A stretch of 64,000 nucleotides of DNA from Photobacterium toruni (GTDB lineage Bacteria; Pseudomonadota; Gammaproteobacteria; Enterobacterales; Vibrionaceae), in the NCBI RefSeq assembly GCF_024529955.1, contig NZ_AP024854.1, forward strand, positions 124,001-188,000, in the 5' to 3' direction. Of this stretch, positions 56,714 through 64,000 are shown piece by piece. The notes under the pieces are model-generated. The model worked only from the letters and a program-made list of their open reading frames with translations, ran no database searches and was not told the DNA's origin. Position numbers and translations under genes: made by a program. The first letter of the stretch is position 1. The number at the start of each line of letters is the position of its first letter.

Positions 56714-57457
56714 TTACCAATAGTGTTCCATGGTAATTTGTCCTGGCTTACGACGTAGATTTTTGGTCAAGCCTTTAGCTTCAAGTACCGCTTTTGTATC
56801 ACGTACCATCTGTGGGTTACCACAAAGCATAACTTGGCTGTGTTCTGGGGTGAGATATAAACCTACATGTCGTTCTAATAAACCATCAGCAATCGCTTGT
56901 GGAATTCGGCCAGTTAAACACAGCGGGGCGGGTTCACGACTAACAAATGGCTGTACAATCAATTGATCGCCATATTGTTGTTTGAGGGCGCTGATTTCTG
57001 CTTGGTAACTGAGATCTGCCGCATAACGTACAGCGTGAATTAGAATGATTTTGCGGTATTTATGCCACACCTCTTTTTGCCCTAAAATAGACAGGTAAGG
57101 ACCAATAGCGGTACCTGTTGCAAATAGCCATAAGTGCTGACTACTGGCAACTTCATCAAGGGTAAAAAAGCCACTGGCTCGCGCTGATATTTGGACAGTA
57201 TCACCTGCTTTTAAAGCATGTAATCGTGGTGATAACAAACCATCTACAACACGAGTTGCATAAATTTCAATGTCAGCATGCTGAGGCGAATTAACAAACG
57301 AGTAGGCACGTTGGATCAAGTTATCACCGATCACTATTCCAAGTTTAGTAAATTGTCCCGCTTTAAACGGTTCAATGTTCGCCCGTAGCGATAAACTGAA
57401 TAAATCTTGGTTCCAGTGACGGTTCGCAATAACTTGTGCAGGGATCCAATCAGCCAT
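56714..57457 (-). CDS. fpr: Ferredoxin/flavodoxin--NADP reductase
   Basis: A 247-residue FAD enzyme that passes electrons between NADPH and ferredoxin or flavodoxin, used in oxidative stress recovery and radical enzyme activation. FAD binding is shown by IQRAYSFVNSP near residue 48, the NADP domain by FATGTAIGPYLSIL near residue 112, MLCGNPQMVRDTK near 205, and the aromatic C-terminus ends HYW. The length matches E. coli Fpr (248). It is 13 bases downstream of a Cys-rich regulator on the same strand. Confidence 0.95.
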   Translation of the reverse strand: MADWIPAQVIANRHWNQDLFSLSLRANIEPFKAGQFTKLGIVIGDNLIQRAYSFVNSPQHADIEIYATRVVDGLLSPRLHALKAGDTVQISARASGFFTLDEVASSQHLWLFATGTAIGPYLSILGQKEVWHKYRKIILIHAVRYAADLSYQAEISALKQQYGDQLIVQPFVSREPAPLCLTGRIPQAIADGLLERHVGLYLTPEHSQVMLCGNPQMVRDTKAVLEAKGLTKNLRRKPGQITMEHYW

Positions 57458-57470
57458 AATGGCCTCCTCG

Positions 57471-58088
57471 TTATTTGGATGTTATTCGATAAGCACAGCG
57501 CCTTTGACCTGTAATAATGTGTTCTTGGCGTTGAATGAGCGTATTTTCACCTAATAATTGTTGAAAAACAGTCAATTCAGAATGGCAAAGTGATTGGCAA
57601 TGTGTTGCTGCAAGACAAATAGGGCAATGATTTTCAATCAATAAAAAGCCGTTATTATCGCAAATAAGTTCTGCCATATAGCCATCATGTTGGCGTAATT
57701 CAGTTAATGTGGTGAGTTTACTTTTTAAATCAGAGCAATGAGCAATAGCTGTTTGATAGTGGCTTAACGTTTGCTGTTCTCGTTTAGCAATAATGGCCTG
57801 TAGCCCTTGTTGACCAAATAAATCACTAACAGCATGTAAGGTTTGTACTGCAAGTTCGCCATGATGATTACCAAAGTGTTGATGGCCTTGGAATGTGAGT
57901 TGCCAATGGCGTGTCGGACGTCCAACTTTGACCTTTACATCATAAGACTCAACTAAACCTTGTTCTTCCATTGTCTGTAAATGTTGACGAATTCCCATGG
58001 TAGTTAACTGAAATTTTTCAGCTAATACTTTGGCGGTAACTGGACCATCATATTTGATGTGATAGAGGATTTTTTCAATAGTTTTCAT
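57471..58088 (-). CDS. Cys-rich winged-helix regulator upstream of fpr
   Basis: A 205-residue transcription factor. The N-terminal winged helix-turn-helix includes VTAKVLAEKFQLTTMGIRQH and the wing KVGRPTRHWQLTFQGH. The C-terminal part contains a cysteine cluster HCPICLAATHCQSLCHSEL (C-x2-C-x6-C-x3-C), which looks able to bind an iron-sulfur cluster or metal. This arrangement is similar to SufR-like and related Fe-S regulators. Because fpr follows after 13 bases in the same unit, it may control fpr in response to redox or iron. The family assignment is inferred from the overall pattern. Confidence 0.8.
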   Translation of the reverse strand: MKTIEKILYHIKYDGPVTAKVLAEKFQLTTMGIRQHLQTMEEQGLVESYDVKVKVGRPTRHWQLTFQGHQHFGNHHGELAVQTLHAVSDLFGQQGLQAIIAKREQQTLSHYQTAIAHCSDLKSKLTTLTELRQHDGYMAELICDNNGFLLIENHCPICLAATHCQSLCHSELTVFQQLLGENTLIQRQEHIITGQRRCAYRITSK

Positions 58089-58249
58089 AATCAGTTATCG
58101 TTATTGCTCTTATTATATTATGGGATCAGCTGATTAAATAAAGCAATATCTTTACAATATAATAATGAGTTAAAAGTAGGACTTCTTAGTGTTAGGAATA
58201 AAATTAGCACCGTGAGGAAAGTAAACATGATGAGTTTAATCGTAGATAT

Positions 58250-58275
58250 AAAAAATGCACCGTAGTGCATTTTTT
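58250..58275 (-). terminator. Terminator of glpX
   Basis: ATGCAC (58255-58260) and GTGCAT (58265-58270) extended by A/T pairs around CGTA; on the minus strand six T follow. It lies 19 bases after the glpX stop. Confidence 0.88.
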
Positions 58276-58293
58276 ATTGGAAAAGCTGGTAGG

Positions 58294-59301
58294 TTATAGC
58301 GTGTGTTGCTTAACGGCTTCAGGCTGACGAGTAAGATCGTAATTTGATCTAATACGGCGCATAGTGCCACATTGACCACTGATTAATAGGGTTTCAGTGG
58401 TTGCGATATCACCTTGGCGTTGAATACCTTTAACTAAATCGCCTTTAGTGATGCCTGTGCCTGCAAAGATCACATCATTACTGCGTGCCATATCTTCAAG
58501 GCGCAGCAATGTATTTGGCTCAATACCCATTTCAGCGCAACGACGAATTTCCATTTCGCCTAAGCGACGGTTTTCTTCCGTATCACCTTTTACATGATGA
58601 CGTGGCAGTAAACGACCTTGCATATCACCACCAAGAGCACGAATAGCTGCAGCTGAAACAACCCCTTCTGGTGCGCCGCCAATGCAGTACATCACATCGA
58701 CCTCACTTTCTGGCATACACGTAAGAATAGAGGCTGCAACATCACCATCAGGGAAAGCAAATACACGTACACCCATAGCGTGCATTTCAGTGATAAGTTG
58801 ATCGTGACGAGGCTTAGCTAGAATAGTAACAACAAGTTCACTCAATGGCTTATTAAGCGCTTTAGCGATCGCTGCAAAGTTATCAGCTAATGGTTTATCA
58901 AGATCGATAACGCCTTTAGCTTGTGGACCAACAACCAATTTTTCCATGTACATATCTGGTGCTTTTAGCAGGCTACCTTTTTCACCAGCGGCAAGTACAG
59001 CAAGGGCATTATTTTGTCCCATAGCTGTCATGCGTGTACCTTCGATAGGATCAACTGCAATATCAACCGCACAACCACCACAACCAACGTGCTCACCAAT
59101 ATAAAGCATAGGTGCTTCATCAATTTCACCTTCACCAATGACAATTTCGCCATTGATATTGGTGTGGTTAAGCAGGGTACGCATAACTTCAACTGCGGCA
59201 TTGTCTGCTGCAATTTTATCACCACGGCCTAACCATTTATGACCTGCAAGGGCTGCGCCTTCGGTAACACGAGCAAATGCTATTGCTAAATCGCCTTTCA
59301 T
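58294..59301 (-). CDS. glpX: Class II fructose-1,6-bisphosphatase GlpX
   Basis: A 335-residue manganese-dependent phosphatase that produces fructose 6-phosphate in gluconeogenesis. Conserved motifs are IVIGEGEIDEAPML, VDIAVDPIEGTRMTA and DVMYCIGGAPEGVVSAAA. The length matches E. coli GlpX (336). In E. coli it ends the glpFKX operon. Here a terminator separates it from glpK and it should have its own promoter in the 206-base gap. Confidence 0.97.
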   Translation of the reverse strand: MKGDLAIAFARVTEGAALAGHKWLGRGDKIAADNAAVEVMRTLLNHTNINGEIVIGEGEIDEAPMLYIGEHVGCGGCAVDIAVDPIEGTRMTAMGQNNALAVLAAGEKGSLLKAPDMYMEKLVVGPQAKGVIDLDKPLADNFAAIAKALNKPLSELVVTILAKPRHDQLITEMHAMGVRVFAFPDGDVAASILTCMPESEVDVMYCIGGAPEGVVSAAAIRALGGDMQGRLLPRHHVKGDTEENRRLGEMEIRRCAEMGIEPNTLLRLEDMARSNDVIFAGTGITKGDLVKGIQRQGDIATTETLLISGQCGTMRRIRSNYDLTRQPEAVKQHTL

Positions 59302-59460
59302 GATAACTCCAGATATAGAAATCGGTAGGTTAAAGGTTTAAAAAATCAGCGTAAATTTTAGCATAATTGAGGTGTTAGCACGGGGAGAAATTCGATTGTC
59401 AACGGTATCGGTTGATGATCTAACGCAATAGAATCAGTATTATGTCGTCGCAGATAAATG

Positions 59461-59488
59461 AAAAAGGCCTGCTATTATAAGCAGGCCT
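59461..59488 (-). terminator. Terminator of glpK
   Basis: Nine-base perfect arms (AGGCCTGCT 59465-59473 and complement 59480-59488), six-base loop and five T on the minus strand. It uncouples glpX from glpFK. Confidence 0.92.
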
Positions 59489-59507
59489 GTGATGAGGCTA
59501 ATAAGGA

Positions 59508-61028
59508 TTATTCATCATCTTCTTCATCAAATGCCCAACCTTTGGCGCATTCAACGGCACGTTGCCAGCCACGGTAGCGGCGGTTACGTTTTTTGTCATC
59601 TTCACACGGTGTAAAGCTACGATCTAATTGTGATTTATGTTGAAGCTCATCAATGCTATCCCAAAAACCAATTGCCAGACCTGCTAAGTAAGCCGCGCCA
59701 AGTGCCGTTACTTCTGTCACAACGGGGCGATGAACTTCAGTGGCTAAAATATCTGATTGGAATTGCATTAAGAAATTATTAGCAACCGCGCCGCCATCAA
59801 CGCGTAAGATATCAAGTTTAATGCCTGAATCGGCTTGCATTGCATCAAGCACATCACGAGTTTGGTAAGCAACACTTTCAAGGGTGGCGCGAATAATATG
59901 GTTAGAATTAACTCCTCGAGTTAGCCCAACAATTGCCCCACGAGCATACGGGTCCCAATATGGTGCACCTAAACCGGTAAAGGCTGGCACGACATAAACT
60001 CCGTTAGCACTGCCGACTTTCTCTGCAAAGTATTCTGAATCATTGGCATCACTGAGTAATTTAACTTCATCACGCAACCATTGAACCGATGCGCCTCCCA
60101 TAAATACCGCGCCTTCAAGGGCGTAAGCAACATCACCTTTAGGGCCACAAGCAAGCGTTGTTAGCAGACCGTTATGGGAGGTGACTTTTTCTTTGCCTGT
60201 ATTCATTAGCAAGAAACAACCAGTACCGTAAGTGTTTTTAGCTTGGCCGGCAGAAACACACATTTGACCAAATAAAGCCGCTTGTTGATCACCTGCAATA
60301 CCTGCAATAGGAATACGAGTACCGCCTTTACCACCAATATTGGTTTGACCATATACTTCAGATGATGCTTTTACTTCTGGCATCATTGATAGTGGAATGT
60401 CCAATACCGATAATAACTTCTCATCCCATTGTAATGTGTTGATATTAAATAACATAGTGCGAGATGCGTTGGTGTAATCCGTCACGAAAACACGACCTTG
60501 AGTCATTTTCCAAATCAACCATGTATCAACGGTACCAAATAATAGTTCACCCGCTTCGGCTTGTTCACGAGCGCCTTTAACGTTATCGAGGATCCATTTT
60601 ACTTTGGTGCCTGAGAAGTATGGGTCAACCACTAAACCTGTGGCTTCACGAATATAATCCGTTAACCCTTGTTGTTTTAATTCTTCACACATATCAGCAG
60701 TACGACGACATTGCCATACGATAGCGTTATAAACAGGTTTACCGGTTTTTTTATTCCAAACAATGGTTGTTTCACGCTGGTTGGTGATACCAATAGCAGC
60801 AACTTGATCGCTACGAATACCTGCTTTGGCTAATGCTTCAACCATGGTTGAACTTTGGGTTGCATAAATTTCAAGAGGATCATGCTCAACCCAGCCTGCT
60901 TTAGGATAGATTTGAGTAAATTCGCGTTGTGACGAACAAACGATATTGGCATTGTGATCGAGTACCACTGCGCGAGAACTGGTTGTTCCTTGATCTAGCG
61001 CCACAATATATTTTCGTTCAGTAGTCAT
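59508..61028 (-). CDS. glpK: Glycerol kinase
   Basis: A 506-residue FGGY-family kinase that makes glycerol 3-phosphate from glycerol and ATP. The N-terminal [16 protein letters not shown] phosphate loop, [19 protein letters not shown] (glycerol site), [14 protein letters not shown] and the ADP-binding [16 protein letters not shown] are all present. The C-terminal segment [20 protein letters not shown] is typical. It is 91 bases after glpF on the same strand. An acidic tail (FDEEDDE) ends the protein. Confidence 0.97.
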   Translation of the reverse strand: MTTERKYIVALDQGTTSSRAVVLDHNANIVCSSQREFTQIYPKAGWVEHDPLEIYATQSSTMVEALAKAGIRSDQVAAIGITNQRETTIVWNKKTGKPVYNAIVWQCRRTADMCEELKQQGLTDYIREATGLVVDPYFSGTKVKWILDNVKGAREQAEAGELLFGTVDTWLIWKMTQGRVFVTDYTNASRTMLFNINTLQWDEKLLSVLDIPLSMMPEVKASSEVYGQTNIGGKGGTRIPIAGIAGDQQAALFGQMCVSAGQAKNTYGTGCFLLMNTGKEKVTSHNGLLTTLACGPKGDVAYALEGAVFMGGASVQWLRDEVKLLSDANDSEYFAEKVGSANGVYVVPAFTGLGAPYWDPYARGAIVGLTRGVNSNHIIRATLESVAYQTRDVLDAMQADSGIKLDILRVDGGAVANNFLMQFQSDILATEVHRPVVTEVTALGAAYLAGLAIGFWDSIDELQHKSQLDRSFTPCEDDKKRNRRYRGWQRAVECAKGWAFDEEDDE

Positions 61029-61119
61029 GATGAGTTCCTCGTTATCTTTATAATTGTTGAGTAGGTGTCACTAAGGAGTATGTGGTTAATACCCCTTAGA
61101 CTTATTGGAAGATCAAATT

Positions 61120-61971
61120 TTATGCTTCAACCGCTGGAGTATCTGTCTTGTTTTCACATTTATTAGGTAGCGTACATTTGTTACCTGGTAGATAAACACT
61201 CATAAATTTAGGATATGCCCAACCACCGAATAATGCGCCACAAATTGGTGCTAGGATAGGGACGATAAAGTAAGGAATATCTTTTGCTCCCGTTAGGGCA
61301 ACCGAGTCCCAACCCGCAAAGAAGGTCAGTAATTTGGGGCCAAAATCACGCGCTGGGTTCATGGCAAAGCCCGTCAGTGGACCTAATGAGCCACCGATAA
61401 CAGCAATTAATATACCGATAAGCAGAGGACCCATTGCACCGCGAGGCGCACCATTTTTATCATCACCGATAGCTAAAATGGCAAACATCAATACTGCTGT
61501 AATGACAAATTCAACTGCAAATGCACCACTAAAACTTAATGATGGATGAGGGAATGTTGAAAAAATAGAAGCGGTATCAAGGCTCGCAGCTGTACCACGA
61601 ACAATGTTATGGCTGGTTTCATAATCAGTAAATAAATTGCTGTATAGCCCATAAATTAAAGCAGCAGAGGTAAAAGCACCTAATAGTTGTGCTGTAATAT
61701 ACGGTAAAACTTTGCGCTTATTGAAACCATGGAAACTGGCAAGCGCAATGGTAACGGCTGGATTTAAATGGGCACCAGAAACGCCAGCAGTAACATAAAT
61801 AGCAATGGCTACGCCAAGACCCCACATAATACTTATTTCCCATTGACCAAAATCGGCCCCTGCTAATTTCATTGCAGCGACACAGCCAACGCCAAAAAAT
61901 ATCAGTAGTCCAGTACCGATAAATTCCGCAAAACATTCTCCGACGAGCGCATTAGGTTTGGAACTTGCCAT
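61120..61971 (-). CDS. glpF: Glycerol uptake facilitator (aquaglyceroporin) GlpF
   Basis: A 283-residue channel of the MIP family with six membrane helices and two half-helices carrying HLNPAVT and MNPARDFGPK, the NPA boxes of an aquaglyceroporin. The ATG at 61971 has AAGGA eight bases upstream; an in-frame ATG at 62007 is not preceded by a ribosome site. It admits glycerol by diffusion and lets GlpK trap it. The first gene of glpFK. The upstream 594 bases to zapB should hold its control region. Confidence 0.95.
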   Translation of the reverse strand: MASSKPNALVGECFAEFIGTGLLIFFGVGCVAAMKLAGADFGQWEISIMWGLGVAIAIYVTAGVSGAHLNPAVTIALASFHGFNKRKVLPYITAQLLGAFTSAALIYGLYSNLFTDYETSHNIVRGTAASLDTASIFSTFPHPSLSFSGAFAVEFVITAVLMFAILAIGDDKNGAPRGAMGPLLIGILIAVIGGSLGPLTGFAMNPARDFGPKLLTFFAGWDSVALTGAKDIPYFIVPILAPICGALFGGWAYPKFMSVYLPGNKCTLPNKCENKTDTPAVEA

Positions 61972-62565
61972 AGTGTCAGTCCTTTTGTGAGTATGTAGGG
62001 TATTCATTATTCTTATGCGCTGTAATTTACAATAGTTGTTTTTTTTTTAAATAATAACGCGTCAGAAATGTGCGTTCGAGCATAGACTATTTTCTAAAAT
62101 GAGCGTTTGGTGGCTTTTTATTGTTGGGTAAACCAAGGGGAGATCATCGATAATGGCATTTAAGCTATATTGTTGCAGAAGCCATAGGCTACGGTGATGC
62201 AATATAAAATGGCGATGCTAAATTATCATGGTAATGTCAGGCATAATTTGAGAAAGTTTGTCGCTATCACATTATTGATAGTTGAATGTGACAAGTTGAT
62301 TTTGATGGTATTAAAGCGGGGAAAAGGGACGTAATGTTGTTGGGTTTAGCGGTTTTTAACTGCTAAATTGGAACGATATCGGCTTACTTTGCAAAAATTA
62401 CATCAGACTTGTATGATTTTCCGTCAGTTGCACTAATGCAATGGAAATGTAGATGTCAGCAAGCCATTGCCTCGTTAGAATAGTGGCTGAATGTATATAA
62501 CCCTGTCCGTAGAGATTACCTTCAATTGTTAAGGTAATAATATGGGCATAGATCAGGTGAACAAT
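61972..62565. other. Long divergent gap between glpF and zapB
   Basis: No gene seen in 594 bases. It contains a T-run (62037-62048), a GlpR-like imperfect palindrome ATGTGCG-TT-CGAGCAT (62068-62083), and a hairpin with 10-base arms and one mismatch (TTTAGCGGTT 62345-62354 / AACTGCTAAA 62358-62367). No confident -35/-10 pair was found for either gene. A weak TATATAAC near 62494 could be the zapB -10. Confidence 0.35.
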
Positions 62566-62808
62566 ATGTCTCTAGAAATGTTGGAAAAATTGGAAGCCAA
62601 AGTTCAAATGGCTGTGGATTCAATTTCTTTGCTACAAATGGAAATTGATGAACTAAAAGAAAAAAATGATAGCCTAGCTATGGAAGCACAAGAACTACGT
62701 TCTGGTCGTGAGAGTCTTGTTCAAGATAACGAAAAGCTACGTGGTGAGCATAACGTATGGCAAGAACGTGTACGTATGCTACTAGGCAAAATGGATAGCG
62801 TAGAATAA
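62566..62808 (+). CDS. zapB: Cell division protein ZapB
   Basis: An 80-residue, almost entirely coiled-coil protein (heptads from [17 protein letters not shown] through [15 protein letters not shown]) that joins the Z ring through ZapA and links it to MatP at the chromosome terminus. The ATG at 62566 (MSLEMLEK) agrees with known ZapB and has AGGTGA upstream. An ATG at 62542 also has a good site (AAGGTAAT) and would add eight residues, so two starts are possible. It converges on menA at a hairpin. Confidence 0.93.
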   Translation: MSLEMLEKLEAKVQMAVDSISLLQMEIDELKEKNDSLAMEAQELRSGRESLVQDNEKLRGEHNVWQERVRMLLGKMDSVE

Positions 62809-62831
62809 TCGCGCATTTATTTTAATATGAC

Positions 62832-62884
62832 TATCGGCTTGGTATAACACCTAAAATAGAGTGAGATACCGAGCCGATATTTTA
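62832..62884. terminator. Terminator between zapB and menA
   Basis: Arms TATCGGCTTGGTAT (62832-62845) and ATACCGAGCCGATA (62866-62879) pair fully (one G-U) around a 20-base loop, followed by a T-run on the plus strand for zapB. It lies directly after the menA stop as well. Confidence 0.75.
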
Positions 62885-62888
62885 GCTA

Positions 62889-63797
62889 TTATGCTAACAC
62901 CATACCAACTGCAAATAATAAATTAGTGATTAAAGCGCATTTAACCATGGTTGCCATCATGGGTCTTAACGCTGCACCATCTGTTGAGTGATACACTTGA
63001 CGACCGTGCTTAATCAGTAGTGGTAAACTTAAAATAAATAACCAGCCAAAGAGCGACTTTACTTCTAATAGGGCAAATAAACTAAAAAAGATCACACTAG
63101 TAGACAGTAATACTAAATGGTATTTACGTCCCCATTGTGGACCCATACGCACTACCAAGGTTTGCTTGCCACATGCTTTATCATTATCGATATCACGTAG
63201 ATTATTGATATTGAGCACACCGACAGCTAATAACCCACAAGCTGTTGCTGGTAACATGATCAACGAATCAATTTGTCCTGCTTGTAAATAATAAGTGCCT
63301 GCAACACCAAGCCATCCAAAAAAGATCAATACTGATAGATCCCCAAGACCACGATAACCATAAGGTTTATTACCGACGGTATACGCAATTGATGCGGCAA
63401 TCGCTAATAATCCGAGCACTAAGAAGCCAACAATATCATGGGGGTTTTTACAGGCGATTAAAATCAAGGTTAAACCACTAATTGCAGTAAGTATGATATT
63501 AATAATCATCGCCTTACGCATTGTTGCTGCTGTGACTAAACCTGATTGCATTGCCCGTTGTGGACCTAAACGATCATCATTGTCGGTACCTTTAACGGCA
63601 TCGCCATAATCGTTGGCAAGGTTAGAAAGGATTTGTAATAGAAGGGCGGTTAACAACGCGAGTGCTGCAATACTTGCAGAAAAACTGCCATGCCATTTTG
63701 CCACAGCACTACCGCAGACAATAGAGGCGATAGCAAGGGGTAACGTTTTTGGTCTTGCGGCATCTAACCAAATTGTCAGTGAAGAGGGTGAGTTCAT
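62889..63797 (-). CDS. menA: 1,4-dihydroxy-2-naphthoate polyprenyltransferase
   Basis: A 302-residue UbiA-type membrane prenyltransferase that joins an octaprenyl chain to 1,4-dihydroxy-2-naphthoate in menaquinone synthesis. Around nine membrane helices; the first Asp-rich motif is in NLANDYGDAVKGTDNDDR near residue 62 and the second is NINNLRDIDNDKACG near residue 195. It is next to hslUV, as in E. coli, but separated from hslU by a terminator. Confidence 0.95.
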   Translation of the reverse strand: MNSPSSLTIWLDAARPKTLPLAIASIVCGSAVAKWHGSFSASIAALALLTALLLQILSNLANDYGDAVKGTDNDDRLGPQRAMQSGLVTAATMRKAMIINIILTAISGLTLILIACKNPHDIVGFLVLGLLAIAASIAYTVGNKPYGYRGLGDLSVLIFFGWLGVAGTYYLQAGQIDSLIMLPATACGLLAVGVLNINNLRDIDNDKACGKQTLVVRMGPQWGRKYHLVLLSTSVIFFSLFALLEVKSLFGWLFILSLPLLIKHGRQVYHSTDGAALRPMMATMVKCALITNLLFAVGMVLA

Positions 63798-63887
63798 AAA
63801 TTAGATACTTAAAGTGAATACTGAAAAGGTATTATGGCGTAAATTTGGTTATGCGCAAATTTATCCCATTAATGTTAGTTAACAAAC

Positions 63888-63918
63888 AAAAAAAACGGTG
63901 CGATAAAACGCACCGTTT
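63888..63918 (-). terminator. Terminator of hslU (hslVU operon)
   Basis: Ten-base perfect arms (AAACGGTGCG 63893-63902 and complement 63909-63918), six-base loop; on the minus strand eight T follow. It begins 28 bases after the hslU stop. Confidence 0.92.
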
Positions 63919-63946
63919 ATACTAAAAATAATTGATTTAAATTCGA

Positions 63947-64000
63947 TTATAAAATGAAACGACTTAAATCTTCATCTGCAACAAATTCGCCTAAACGCGT
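63947..64000 (-). CDS. hslU: HslU ATPase subunit, C-terminal 17 residues
   Basis: The last 54 bases of the window read on the minus strand as TRLGEFVADEDLSRFIL then stop. DEDLSRFIL is the almost invariant C-terminus of HslU, the ATPase of the HslVU protease, where the tail docks into HslV. The rest of the gene lies to the right of the window. The neighbouring menA agrees with the E. coli hslVU-menA order. Confidence 0.93.
   Translation of the reverse strand, partial: TRLGEFVADEDLSRFIL

Noticed and set aside
62270..62310. CRP site (TGTGACAAGTTGATTT, and TATCACA nearby) upstream of glpF
   Set aside because: Only half-sites are present; the second halves do not match TCACA/TGTGA at the proper spacing.

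Overview
This is one continuous stretch of a gammaproteobacterial chromosome. Moderate-to-low G+C, the gene order and the closest remembered protein matches point to Vibrionaceae, most likely a Photobacterium-type species. Pointers include nfuA-comF-bioH, greB-tex, ompR-envZ, xanP-recG-trmH-spoT-rpoZ-gmk, rph-pyrE, coaBC-dut-slmA, a WavE-containing LPS core locus beside coaD, a cpxRA/cpxP pair and a glpFK/glpX group. I saw no rRNA, tRNA, insertion sequence, prophage, integron or CRISPR array. Nearly every gene is intact. Only dinF (left edge) and hslU (right edge) are cut, both by the window.

Layout. 1-7.6 kb: the 3' part of dinF, a secreted 3D-domain protein, nfuA, comF/bioH (divergent), a conserved unknown, tex and greB. 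8.1-10.2 kb: ompR-envZ. 10.3-19.0 kb: a long minus-strand housekeeping block, xanP | recG-trmH | spoT-rpoZ-gmk | yicC. 19.3-24.9 kb: rph-pyrE with an attenuator-like hairpin between them, slmA, dut-coaBC, radC, and rpmB-rpmG with a strong promoter. 25.0-26.5 kb: an octamer tandem repeat, an unknown membrane-anchored protein, and mutM.

26.6-43.9 kb is the accessory part: a lipopolysaccharide inner/outer-core and lipid A locus. uge supplies UDP-GalA. waaA, kdkA and an OpsX-like heptosyltransferase build an inner core of the Kdo-phosphate type. A three-gene plus-strand unit (CDP-glycerol-type transferase, capsule-synthesis-like glycosyltransferase, WaaE-like transferase) and a nine-gene minus-strand unit extend the core. 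The minus-strand unit is lpxM, waaL, GT25, GT4, an EcbF/BcbF-type HAD phosphatase, a nucleotidyltransferase-kinase fusion, a second nucleotidyltransferase, WavE and another GT4. waaL, GT25 and the distal GT4 are strikingly AT-rich, so this locus looks mosaic. The nucleotidyltransferase/kinase/phosphatase trio resembles a pathway for an unidentified activated phosphorylated residue and is the best candidate for an uncharacterised system here. A TetR-family regulator is divergent from the nine-gene unit.

44.0-64.0 kb returns to core genes: envC, gpmI, yibN-secB-gpsA (without grxC), cysE, trmL, cpxRA with divergent cpxP and a perfect CpxR box, pfkA, tpiA, a DUF3135 protein, a Cys-rich regulator with fpr, glpX, glpK, glpF, zapB, menA and the last 17 codons of hslU. 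pfkA, tpiA, gpmI, glpX, glpK and glpF together cover several steps of lower and upper glycolysis, gluconeogenesis and glycerol entry. Many genes end in clear rho-independent terminators, and regulatory sites are visible for PurR (xanP), CpxR (cpxP/cpxRA) and pyrimidine attenuation (pyrE).
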